NCBI GenBank assembly: GCA_023415845.1
Contig: JAEZJB010000429.1
Coordinates: 1 to 11,859, forward strand
Direction of reading: 5' to 3'
DNA length: 11,859 nucleotides
Source: Chloroflexota bacterium
Lineage (GTDB): Bacteria; Chloroflexota; Chloroflexia; Thermomicrobiales; UBA6265
This document shows positions 1 to 7,182 of the stretch, piece after piece. The notes below the pieces were generated by a model. The model did no database searches, was not told the DNA's origin, and saw only the letters and a program-made list of their open reading frames with translations. How positions within the stretch are numbered: the first letter of the stretch is position 1; every line of letters starts with the position of its first letter. A program made the translations under genes and the position numbers.

Positions 1-98
1 GACGCCCCAAAGGCGAATGTTCCGGTCGGCACTTCGATCGAGAAGGTTGGCTCCACCTCGATGACTCGAACGGCCCGGGTGGCAACAGCTTGTGACAT
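1..98 (-). CDS. N-terminal fragment of an unrecognised protein, last visible gene of the operon
   Basis: An ATG at 98-96 on the minus strand opens a frame that runs through the left edge of the window without a stop (32 complete codons). The visible protein begins MSQAVATRAVRVIEVEPTFS. A purine-rich GAGAGGAA lies about 11 bases upstream of the ATG, a plausible ribosome binding site. The gene starts 37 bases after the stop of the dehydrogenase gene and has the same orientation, so it is probably the next gene of the operon. The fragment has no diagnostic motif and no signal peptide. The alternating hydrophobic start would suit a cytoplasmic enzyme beginning with a beta strand, but that is weak inference and no family is assigned. 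Confidence 0.6.
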   Translation of the reverse strand, partial: MSQAVATRAVRVIEVEPTFSIEVPTGTFAFGA

Positions 99-135
99 GA
101 GCAGGCGTGTTCCTCTCGATTGCGGTGAGCCTCGT

Positions 136-1161
136 TCAGGCGAGGATAGCGTAGCGCTCGAGCGTGACCTCATGCGCCAACGGGCGGTCAAGGAGCCCGT
201 TCTCGATATCCCGCACCGCGCACTCACCCTGCCGGATCCGGGTCTGGAGCGTGCCGCCGGCAATATGGGGAGTCAGGATCACGTTTGGCAGGGCGCGGAA
301 CGGGTGATCGATGGGCAGGGGTTCCTCGTCGAACACGTCGAGTGCGGCCCGCAGGCGGCCGGTTTGCAGTTCTGCCAACAGCGCGTCCTGGTCCACCACC
401 CACGACCGCGCGGTGTTCACCAGGTAGCCGTGGTCCGGCATCAACGCCAGCTGGGTCGCCCCGATCATGTGATGGGTTTCCGGCGTGGTCGGCGCATGGA
501 TCACGACGATCGGACACGTGGCGAACAGGTCGTCGAGCGGAAGCCTGGTCACGCCGAGCTCCGTCGCTGCCTCATCACTCAGGTACGGATCGGCCACACT
601 GACGGTCGCCCCGAGGGCCTTCGCCAGGCGAATGAAAATACGCCCGACCATCCCCGCGCCGACCACCCCAATCTGACTGGCCGAGATCTCCTGCCCCGGA
701 CCAAACGTGTCGAGTTCAACCCAGGACTGACCCTCGAAACGCATGCGCCGGTCGAATTCATGCACCGGTCGCAAGCCAAGGAAGGTGAGCAGCAGCGAGA
801 ACTCTGCGACCGCCGGCGCCATCGCTATCGATGCCGATGACACCTTGATCCCTCGCTCCAGCACCTCGCGCGGAATGTATCCCTTCACGCTGCCGGCCGA
901 GTGGGCGATCACCTTGAGGTGGGGAGCCGCGTCGAGCACCTCGGTCGTGATGGTCGGCGATCCCCAGCAGGTGATGATGCCCTCGTATGGCTCGACCTTC
1001 GCGAGGAGTCGTTCGACGGTCCAGTTCTCGTCGCTGTCGTTGAAGGTGACGTTGGCAATCTCTCGCAACCGGGCGTCAACCTCCGGCTGGAACAGGCGCC
1101 GGTACATCGCCGGGCCGGGCAGGACAAGAACGTTCGGCTTGCTGGCATTGTCGGTGGTCAC
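136..1161 (-). CDS. D-2-hydroxyacid dehydrogenase, NAD-dependent (341 aa)
   Basis: Members of this family interconvert 2-keto acids and D-2-hydroxyacids in the cytoplasm using NAD(H). The full two-domain layout is visible. The Rossmann glycine motif GAGMVG is at residues 168-173. Asp191 (VADPYL) lies at the end of the second strand and favours NAD over NADP. The catalytic triad is present as Arg252 (NTARSWVVD), Glu280 (DVFDEEPLP) and His299 (LTPHIAGG). The length is normal for the family. The start is a GTG at 1161-1159, chosen because AGGAG lies 7 bases upstream; the next in-frame ATG (residue 19) would cut into the first strand. The gene follows the second amidohydrolase by 33 bases in the same direction, so it probably shares the operon transcript. 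It may reduce a 2-keto acid released by the upstream lyase. The substrate is unknown, but the enzyme class is secure. Confidence 0.9.
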   Translation of the reverse strand: MTTDNASKPNVLVLPGPAMYRRLFQPEVDARLREIANVTFNDSDENWTVERLLAKVEPYEGIITCWGSPTITTEVLDAAPHLKVIAHSAGSVKGYIPREVLERGIKVSSASIAMAPAVAEFSLLLTFLGLRPVHEFDRRMRFEGQSWVELDTFGPGQEISASQIGVVGAGMVGRIFIRLAKALGATVSVADPYLSDEAATELGVTRLPLDDLFATCPIVVIHAPTTPETHHMIGATQLALMPDHGYLVNTARSWVVDQDALLAELQTGRLRAALDVFDEEPLPIDHPFRALPNVILTPHIAGGTLQTRIRQGECAVRDIENGLLDRPLAHEVTLERYAILA

Positions 1162-1194
1162 GCGAGTACTCCTGGAACTGGGGCGAGATCGATG

Positions 1195-1959
1195 TCATGA
1201 GAATCCGAACCACGTGCGGGCATTCCCCACCGCAATCCGGTCGAATACGAGCGCATCGGCAGCTTCATCCACCTTCGCCACGCCCGGCGCGGGTGTGTAG
1301 ACCGGAACGTGAGTGCCAAGCATGAGCCGCTCAGAACCGAGCACCGCAACCGCGTTTGCGAGCGTGTCCGCCGATTCGATCGAAGAGAGCTCCGCCGCTA
1401 CGTTCGGACATGCCGCAAGCGCCGCCAGGTCGGATTGAAACGCCCCGGAGGCCAGGATCTTCGCCGTGGGAACGGCCTGGGCCAGGCGAGCGATGGCGGC
1501 GGTCTGCACCGCCGGCACCAGCATCAACGGGTGATGCGCTCGCTCGTCGATGATCCGCACCTGTACGCACACAGGTAGTCGCAAGTCGGTGGCGAACCGC
1601 GTGATCGACTCCACCGCCGCACCGTCCACCGGATAGCCGTGATACGACGGGACCAGGCGCACACCCGCCACCATCGGATCAGCGGCGAGCATGGCCAGAT
1701 CCTGTTCCCAACCCGGCAGGGTCGGATCGAGCATTGGTGCGACACGGACCTGAAATGAACCAGCCAAATCCCGGCATGCAGCAAGCAGGTCGCGATTCGC
1801 CAACATCGGATCGGGCCCGAGGATGGCATTCAGCGGGGAGACCAGGGCGCCATCGACTCCCACTTCCCGCAGCCCACCGATCACCTCGGCCACATCGGCC
1901 TCGCGCGACATCGTGAATGGCCAGATGCCGGTCCAGGCGGCCACGTCGATCCGCTTCAC
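1195..1959 (-). CDS. Amidohydrolase_2-fold protein lacking the metal ligands (254 aa)
   Basis: The protein resembles TIM-barrel amidohydrolases of the amidohydrolase_2 type in size and strand pattern, with an N-terminal IDV strand followed by GIWPF. The metal-binding residues are missing. The HxH of the first strand is replaced by Ala7-Ala8-Trp9, and the usual GSDxP motif reads GTHVP (215-219), so the ligand Asp is His217. No His is seen at the expected end of the strand near LPVCVQVR (128-135). It may therefore be metal-independent, a binding subunit, or use other residues such as Arg101, Tyr106 and His107 (RLVPSYHGY). The GTG start at 1959 overlaps the TGA of the intact amidohydrolase gene by 4 bases (GTGA), implying translational coupling and perhaps a paired complex. 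The fold assignment is fairly sure; catalytic activity is doubtful. Confidence 0.75.
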   Translation of the reverse strand: MKRIDVAAWTGIWPFTMSREADVAEVIGGLREVGVDGALVSPLNAILGPDPMLANRDLLAACRDLAGSFQVRVAPMLDPTLPGWEQDLAMLAADPMVAGVRLVPSYHGYPVDGAAVESITRFATDLRLPVCVQVRIIDERAHHPLMLVPAVQTAAIARLAQAVPTAKILASGAFQSDLAALAACPNVAAELSSIESADTLANAVAVLGSERLMLGTHVPVYTPAPGVAKVDEAADALVFDRIAVGNARTWFGFS

Positions 1960-2738
1960 GCCGTCACCGTCCCGGCATCGTCCAGTATTCGCAGCATGTT
2001 GCCGCCCATCACCAGGTCTCGCGCCACAGGATCGAGACCGGCTCCCTCAACTCTGGCCCGTTGTACGGCGAAATCCCGAATCGGCCAGTCAGAGCCGTAG
2101 ACAACCCGTTCCGGACCAAGCAGGTCAATGGCATACGTCACCAGACCGGCGTGGGGCTGGGCGCCCGAGGTGTCAACCACAACATTGGGATACGCAGCCA
2201 CGTCCCGCACCCCCCGCCAGCCGCCGCCTGCAAGATGGGCCATGATGATCGTGACCTGCGGATGCCGCCGGGCGAGCGTCGCGATCTGGGCCGGAGTGGA
2301 CTCGTTGAAGGCAAATCCGGTGGCCTTGTACCAGGCGTGGTGCAACACCGGCACGCCAAGCTGTCGCGCCCGCTCCATGATCGGATCCAGCCGCGGGTCA
2401 TCGGCGTGAACCGAGATCCACAGCTTGATCCCGCGCATTGGACCATTGACCACGCAGCGGTCGATTTCGGCCAGCGAGAAGTCCACGGGCAGGGACGGAT
2501 TGAGGTAGCAGAAGCTGTCGAACCGATCGGGGTGGCGATCCACAAGCTCCAGTCCGATCTCGTTGGAGCGACGCAGATCGTCTTCCTGCGGATCGACCTG
2601 GGCCTCACCCAGGGCGAAGAGATGGACCATGCGATCGATTCCGGTCCGGTCAGCCAGGGCGAGGCACTGTTGAACCTCGGCCTCATCATAGCGACCGGCG
2701 ACCGCGTTCAGGTGGATGTGGCAATCGACAGTCGTCAT
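1956..2738 (-). CDS. Amidohydrolase_2 family metal-dependent hydrolase (260 aa)
   Basis: This is a TIM-barrel metal hydrolase of the group that includes lactonases and decarboxylases acting on carboxylated rings (amidohydrolase_2, PF04909 type). The metal-binding HxH is His7-x-His9 (VDCHIHLN). Other family-typical residues are Lys105 (GIKLW), His133-His134 (VLHHAW), His168 (IMAHLAGGG) and the catalytic Asp217 (VVYGSDWP). The length is usual for the family. The frame is open for 72 codons upstream, but the ATG at 2738 is preferred. It has GGAG six to seven bases upstream, places HxH at the normal distance from the N-terminus, and overlaps the aminotransferase stop by 4 bases (ATGA). In the pathway it probably hydrolyses a lactone or amide, or removes a carboxyl group. 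The substrate cannot be read from the sequence. Confidence 0.88.
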   Translation of the reverse strand: MTTVDCHIHLNAVAGRYDEAEVQQCLALADRTGIDRMVHLFALGEAQVDPQEDDLRRSNEIGLELVDRHPDRFDSFCYLNPSLPVDFSLAEIDRCVVNGPMRGIKLWISVHADDPRLDPIMERARQLGVPVLHHAWYKATGFAFNESTPAQIATLARRHPQVTIIMAHLAGGGWRGVRDVAAYPNVVVDTSGAQPHAGLVTYAIDLLGPERVVYGSDWPIRDFAVQRARVEGAGLDPVARDLVMGGNMLRILDDAGTVTA

Positions 2739-4021
2739 CGGAATCTCCGGAAGCCAGCATCGACCTCGCGGATGCGGAGCTGATCGCGCACCGTACCCGC
2801 GCGCACGAGTGGCGCCAGCCTCGCGAAGACGTCCTCCGCGGCGGCGATCACCGCCTCGATCTCGGATTCGGTATGGCTGTAGGAAACGAAATTGAGACCG
2901 CCACGCCGCAGCAGGACCCCGCGCTCCGCCATTTCCTGCAGCAGGTAGCTCCACGCATCCCGCTCGAGATCCGCGTCGAGCCCGACGAAGCGCATCGCCG
3001 TCATCGGGTCGAATCCCTCGACCACGAACGGTAACCCGACCTCACGCGCCGCCTGCTCCAACCCCGTCCGCAGTTGCCGCCCTCGGGCCCAGAGCGTGGT
3101 GACGACCGGCTCGTCTCGATAGGTGCGCAACGTGGCGGCGGCGGCAGCCAGCGACAGCGCCTCTCCGCCATAGGTGATCGAGACCATGGCCGCCTCGAAT
3201 TCGCGCATCACCTCGGCCCGGCCAGCAACCACCGCCAACGGCATGCCGTTGGCAATGCCCTTCGCAAACACGGCCAGATCAGGCGTCACCCCGAAGAATT
3301 CCTGGGCACCGCCGTTGGCCAGGCGGAAGCCGGTCACGATCTCGTCGAAGATCAGGAGTGCTCCAATCTCGTGGGCCAGGTCACACAGCCAGGCAAGGTA
3401 ACCCGGTTCCGGCGCTTCGACCTGCACATCGACCGCGATCGCAGCGATCTCTCCGGCCTGCCCATGGATCAGTCGCTCCAGCCCCTCCCGATCGTTGAAA
3501 GTGAACGCCTCGACCGCACCCTCCAGGCGCGCTGGCACGCCACGATCGGCGGCAGGTGACACCCAGGTGTCCGGCCAACCCCGGTAGCCGCAATTCAGGA
3601 TCACCTCCCGACCGGTGAACCGACGCGCGATCCGGGCGGCTGCGGCTGTCGCTTCACCCCCACCCTTGAAGAACCGAACCTGTTCGGCACACGGCACCAT
3701 CTCGGTCACCAACTGGGCGACTTCGACCTCCAGCGGCGAGAGCAATCCGGAGATGATGCCCCGCTGCAGCTGGTTGGCGATGGCAGCATCCACCAACGGG
3801 AATCGGTACCCCAAAGAGATCGGCCCCAGAGCGCTGACGAGGTCGATGTAGTCGTTGCCATCCAGGTCGGTGATGCGTCCACCACTGGCCTCGGCGAAAT
3901 AAATCGGGTACGCGCCATAGGCAAAGGCGGCCGGTCGCTTGCTGGTGGTTTGCGCTCCGCCCGGAATCAATGCCCGGGCTTCGTCATACAGGTCCAGCGA
4001 CGCCGCAAAGGATCTCGTCAT
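2735..4021 (-). CDS. Class III PLP-dependent aminotransferase, glutamate-1-semialdehyde aminomutase-like (428 aa)
   Basis: This enzyme would transfer an amino group to or from an aldehyde or keto compound using pyridoxal phosphate in the cytoplasm. The Schiff-base lysine is Lys254 (FAKGIANGMPLAV), and the cofactor-nitrogen aspartate is Asp226 (FDEIVTGFR). The phosphate-contact loop is FKGGGEATAAAARIAR (118-133), and TYGGEALSLAAAAATL (283-298) matches the aminomutase subgroup. The length is typical. Because the neighbours are catabolic genes and a sugar transporter, with no haem genes, it is unlikely to be the housekeeping hemL enzyme. The ATG at 4021 is preferred over a GTG four codons earlier, because it gives the same 4-base ATGA overlap with the preceding stop seen elsewhere in this operon. 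The class is sure; the substrate, possibly an amino sugar derivative or a semialdehyde, is inference. Confidence 0.9.
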   Translation of the reverse strand: MTRSFAASLDLYDEARALIPGGAQTTSKRPAAFAYGAYPIYFAEASGGRITDLDGNDYIDLVSALGPISLGYRFPLVDAAIANQLQRGIISGLLSPLEVEVAQLVTEMVPCAEQVRFFKGGGEATAAAARIARRFTGREVILNCGYRGWPDTWVSPAADRGVPARLEGAVEAFTFNDREGLERLIHGQAGEIAAIAVDVQVEAPEPGYLAWLCDLAHEIGALLIFDEIVTGFRLANGGAQEFFGVTPDLAVFAKGIANGMPLAVVAGRAEVMREFEAAMVSITYGGEALSLAAAAATLRTYRDEPVVTTLWARGRQLRTGLEQAAREVGLPFVVEGFDPMTAMRFVGLDADLERDAWSYLLQEMAERGVLLRRGGLNFVSYSHTESEIEAVIAAAEDVFARLAPLVRAGTVRDQLRIREVDAGFRRFR

Positions 4022-5082
4022 GACTTCAGCCACTCCGCTCGGTGGGCGGCAACCAGGGCATCATCGTTGAGGTGGGGATAGGCCCGATACACGCGCTCGA
4101 TCTCTTCAAGCTGCCCAACCGACAGGTCCTCGTTCGGATCGAGGCACCATCGTCCTTCGAGCAGTCCCTGCCGCACCAGCACGTCATGCAGTCCCGCAAT
4201 GCAGCCGTGAAAGTGGTTGGCGACATCGAAGAAGGCGGCATTGGCGTCGGTCACCTGGATACCTGTCGTCAGCAACTCCTGCATCGCCGCGCCATCTTCG
4301 GTTTCCACCGCCGCGTGGCACGCCTCCAGTTGCTCGACGGCCTTCTGCGTCCAGACCGCCCAGTGACCGAGTAATCCACCGACGATCCGCTTCTCTACCC
4401 ACGTCCCGTCGACCGGGAACCGGTAGGTGGTCAGCAGGTCGGGCAGAATGTTGTCGTCGTTGCCGGTGTACAGGGCGATCTCGTCACGCCGCGACGACTC
4501 CACCACCCCCCGCACCACATCGATCGTCTGGTAGCGATTAAACGGCGCCATCTTGATCGCGACCACGCCATCGATCTCGGCCATCCTCCGCCAGAACGAG
4601 TAGCCGAGCGGGCGACCACCGACACTCGGTTGCAGGTAAAAGCCCATGACCGGCAGCACCTGCACCACCTGCTCGATGTGGGCGATCAGGTCATCTTCAG
4701 GCCAGTCGTTGAGGCCGCCAAGACTGAGGAGGGCAAGGTCATAGCCAAGGTCGGCAGCCATCCGCGCTTCGGCCAGCGCCTGCGCGGTCGGCCCGACCAC
4801 CCCTGCTACCCGGATGAACGACTCGGGCGCGTGGCGCGCCGCCGTCTCCGCAGCGATCCTGAGGACCGGCTCGTAGAGTCCCAGCTGCCGGATCGCGAAT
4901 TGCGTGGTATGCACGCCAACCCCGATTCCCCCTGCTCCCGCTTCAATGTAATAGCGGGTCAGCGCCGCCTGCCGCACGGGATCGAGCGTCCGTTCGGCGG
5001 TCAGGGCCAGCGGGTGGGCCGGGATGACTACGCCGCGATGGAGTGGCGGCAGCATGGCGGGTCGTGGTGTGGCGGCGGTCAT
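4018..5082 (-). CDS. Dihydrodipicolinate synthase / N-acetylneuraminate lyase family protein (354 aa)
   Basis: These TIM-barrel class I aldolases form a Schiff base between a lysine and a 2-keto acid, and cleave, condense or dehydrate it. The Schiff-base lysine is Lys177 (VAIKMAPFNRYQT). The catalytic Tyr is Tyr149 (GFYLQPSVGG, where classical members have YNxP). A Thr59-Thr60 pair (VGVHTTQF) stands where the classical proton-relay threonines lie. At 354 residues it is about 50 longer than biosynthetic DapA; the extra length is a helical C-terminal part after about residue 310. This and its setting argue for catabolism rather than lysine synthesis. The frame is open back to 5232, but the ATG at 5082 has a strong GGAGG ten bases upstream. 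It begins after a 155-base gap and overlaps the aminotransferase start by 4 bases. The substrate is unknown. Confidence 0.87.
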   Translation of the reverse strand: MTAATPRPAMLPPLHRGVVIPAHPLALTAERTLDPVRQAALTRYYIEAGAGGIGVGVHTTQFAIRQLGLYEPVLRIAAETAARHAPESFIRVAGVVGPTAQALAEARMAADLGYDLALLSLGGLNDWPEDDLIAHIEQVVQVLPVMGFYLQPSVGGRPLGYSFWRRMAEIDGVVAIKMAPFNRYQTIDVVRGVVESSRRDEIALYTGNDDNILPDLLTTYRFPVDGTWVEKRIVGGLLGHWAVWTQKAVEQLEACHAAVETEDGAAMQELLTTGIQVTDANAAFFDVANHFHGCIAGLHDVLVRQGLLEGRWCLDPNEDLSVGQLEEIERVYRAYPHLNDDALVAAHRAEWLKS

Positions 5083-5237
5083 GATCGATACACCTCCGGG
5101 TGTTGACTGGGACAGGGCAACAGGGTTGGGTCTGGCGACGGGTTGGGCGAAATACCGGGAATGCCGCGCCTGACTCGCGCGATGGACGGCCGCTGCCGCT
5201 TCCACCAGGCGCCATCCCTCTCCCCAATGCATTCACG
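5083..5237 (-). other. 155-base intergenic gap inside the operon
   Basis: This is the only long spacer among the enzyme genes, which elsewhere overlap or lie about 30 bases apart. On the minus strand it contains the GGAGG ribosome binding site of the lyase gene at its downstream end. I see no convincing promoter, hairpin or small gene. The lyase reading frame remains open across it, but no ribosome binding site precedes the in-frame ATG at 5232. Confidence 0.5.
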
Positions 5238-6281
5238 CTAGAAATTCCCCTGGCGCTCCTGGAAGTGGGTTGGCTTGTTCAGCGCCGGCCCTCCCGCTTC
5301 GATCCAGGCCGCCACCCAGTCGATCATCGTGTCGAGTGCCACCGACGGATACCCAAACTGCGCGAATGCCTTGCCGGCATTGCTCAGCAACGCGTTCGGT
5401 GCCTCATCACCGGTGACCCGGGCCTCGACACCGAACCGCGCGGCAAACTGCTCCACCAGCCACCGGGTGGAAATCGTCTCCGGGCCGGTCACGTTGAGCA
5501 CTGCGGGCGGCGAGCTGGCGATGGTCAACGCGCGCAGGGCGATGGCGTTGGCATCCCCCTGCCAGATCACGTTCACGTTGCCCATCGTGACGTCGACCGC
5601 CTCCCCGCGATGCACCTGGCTGGCGATGTCATGCAGCACGCCGTAGCGCAGGTCGATCGCGTAGTTGAGCCGGAAGATCGTGACCGGCGTGCCGTTCTGC
5701 CGCGAGGCGTGTTCGAAGAGCCGTTCGCGGGCCAGGCACGATTGCGCGTATTCGCCAACCGGGTCTGGCGTCACCGACTCGTCCGCGCCGCCATGGGCAA
5801 GTGGCCGGAACGGATAGATGTTTCCCGACGAGAAGACGGTGAAACGGGCGGCCGGAAAGCGCTGGGCAACCTGTCCGGCCACGAAGGCGTTGACCGCCCA
5901 CGTCTGATACTCGCGCCCGGTGGTGCCGAACTTGGTACCGAGCATGTAGACGATGTTCGGCACATCGGGCAGCGCGGCGAGCGCGGCGGGGTCCTGCAGG
6001 TCCGCCGGAATGGTGGTGACCCCGGCCGCGTCGAGCGCATGCCGAACCCTCTCGTCCGAGAACCTGGACACGGCATGCACCTTCTGCCCCTCGCCCGCCG
6101 CATCGAGCGCCCGCTGGGCGAGCACCGCCAGGGTCGGCCCCATCTTCCCGGCCGCCCCGATCACCATCATGTCCCCGCCGAGCGCAGCCAGGTCGTCGAT
6201 CAGGGCCGGCGATGGTGTGGTCAGCAGGTCATCGAGTGCCTCGACCGTCGATGGGCCAGATGTCGTCAGATCCGCAGTCAT
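5238..6281 (-). CDS. NAD-dependent epimerase/dehydratase-like protein (347 aa)
   Basis: This is an extended short-chain dehydrogenase fold of the NAD-dependent epimerase/dehydratase type. The nucleotide-binding glycines are Gly42-x-x-Gly45-x-x-Gly48 (VIGAAGKMG). The active-site serines are visible in FSSGNIYPF (150-158), and the catalytic Tyr178 in EYAQSCLARE. The usual YxxxK lysine is replaced by Cys182, so the normal proton-transfer lysine is absent. The protein has an N-terminal extension of about 35 residues before the Rossmann fold. The ATG at 6281 is chosen for its AGGAG ten bases upstream; an earlier in-frame ATG at 6338 would overlap the permease gene. It lies 31 bases after the second permease gene, so it is probably the first enzyme of the pathway, acting on the imported compound as a dehydrogenase, dehydratase or epimerase. 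The substrate is unknown. Confidence 0.82.
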   Translation of the reverse strand: MTADLTTSGPSTVEALDDLLTTPSPALIDDLAALGGDMMVIGAAGKMGPTLAVLAQRALDAAGEGQKVHAVSRFSDERVRHALDAAGVTTIPADLQDPAALAALPDVPNIVYMLGTKFGTTGREYQTWAVNAFVAGQVAQRFPAARFTVFSSGNIYPFRPLAHGGADESVTPDPVGEYAQSCLARERLFEHASRQNGTPVTIFRLNYAIDLRYGVLHDIASQVHRGEAVDVTMGNVNVIWQGDANAIALRALTIASSPPAVLNVTGPETISTRWLVEQFAARFGVEARVTGDEAPNALLSNAGKAFAQFGYPSVALDTMIDWVAAWIEAGGPALNKPTHFQERQGNF

Positions 6282-6312
6282 GTCGTTCGTGCTCCTGGTC
6301 AATGGGACCCGT

Positions 6313-7182
6313 TCAGCCCTTGATGCCCGTGGTGGCAATGCTCTGGACGATGAATCGCTGGAAAATGATGAAGATCAGCAGGCTCGGAAAGAAACTGATC
6401 GCTGCGGCGGCCATCATCGAGTTTGTCGATGGCACCAGCGCCTGCAGGGTGGCCAGCCCGACCGTCAGCGTCTGCATGTTGCTGCTCTGGGCCACGATCA
6501 GCGGCCAGAGAAAGTCGTTCCAGTGCCAGAGGAAGACGAAGATGCCCAACGTGGCCTGCACCGGAATCGTCAGCGGCAGGATGATCTGCCGGAAAATGCG
6601 CCACTCCGAGGCACCGTCGAGCTTGGCGGCCTCGATCAGGTCATCAGGGATGCCCCGGATGTATTGCCGCATCAGGAACACCCCCTGGGCATTGGCAATG
6701 GTGGGGATAATCAACCCCTGGTAGGTGTTCGCCCAGTCAAGCTGCACCACGAGAATGAACAGCGGAATCAGGGTCACCTGCGCCGGCACCACCAGCATTG
6801 CAATAAAAACCCAGAACAACTGGTCGCGCGCGAAGAACTCCTTCTTGGCGAACGCATAGCCCGCCATCGTGCAGAGCAGCAGCACGGCCACCACCGAGAC
6901 CAGCGAATAGATCAGGGAGTTGAGGAACCAGCGGACCATCGAGTCATTCCGCAGGTTGTCCCGGTAGTTGTCGAGCGTGAAGTCGCCGGAGAGAAATATC
7001 TCTCGCAGGGATACCACGGACTCGGGACGAAGTGACATCAGGATCATCGCCACGAACGGCAACGCCATCACCAGCGCCAGCAGGGTCAGCCCAGCATAGA
7101 GCACCAGCTTGCGGACCGGGCTGACCCGCCCACCGGAAAGCCCCAGGTTTGCATCGATTGGGGCCGCATCGAGCGCACTCAT
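6313..7182 (-). CDS. ABC sugar transporter permease, MalG/UgpE type (289 aa)
   Basis: This is an inner-membrane subunit of a carbohydrate ABC importer (CUT1 family). It has about six hydrophobic segments, near residues 27-49, 88-112, 122-146, 154-172, 203-228 and 257-277. The cytoplasmic EAA loop that contacts the ATPase is at about 184-204 (EAAKLDGASEWRIFRQIILP). The C-terminus ends FIVQSIATTGIKG, the usual finish of MalG-type permeases. The ATG at 7182 overlaps the stop of the first permease by 4 bases (ATGA), and GGAGGG lies about 9 bases upstream. It pairs with the adjacent permease and the solute-binding protein. No ATPase gene is seen in the window, so a shared MalK/MsmX-like ATPase encoded elsewhere is inferred. 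Confidence 0.95.
   Translation of the reverse strand: MSALDAAPIDANLGLSGGRVSPVRKLVLYAGLTLLALVMALPFVAMILMSLRPESVVSLREIFLSGDFTLDNYRDNLRNDSMVRWFLNSLIYSLVSVVAVLLLCTMAGYAFAKKEFFARDQLFWVFIAMLVVPAQVTLIPLFILVVQLDWANTYQGLIIPTIANAQGVFLMRQYIRGIPDDLIEAAKLDGASEWRIFRQIILPLTIPVQATLGIFVFLWHWNDFLWPLIVAQSSNMQTLTVGLATLQALVPSTNSMMAAAAISFFPSLLIFIIFQRFIVQSIATTGIKG

Noticed and set aside
61..840. Plus-strand open frame opposite the D-2-hydroxyacid dehydrogenase gene
   Set aside because: The composition is shadow-like, and the minus-strand gene carries all catalytic motifs.
1129..1136. Small palindrome GAACGTTC inside the dehydrogenase gene
   Set aside because: It is short, lies within coding sequence, and does not match the operator arm; expected by chance.
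2739..2954. 72-residue N-terminal extension of the intact amidohydrolase
   Set aside because: The extension is Arg/Gly-rich shadow of the aminotransferase C-terminus. The ATG at 2738 has a ribosome binding site and places HxH near the N-terminus as usual.
5100..6323. Plus-strand open frame of 407 codons opposite the epimerase-like gene
   Set aside because: It has no recognisable domain and shadow composition. The minus strand has the NAD-binding motif and a proper ribosome binding site.
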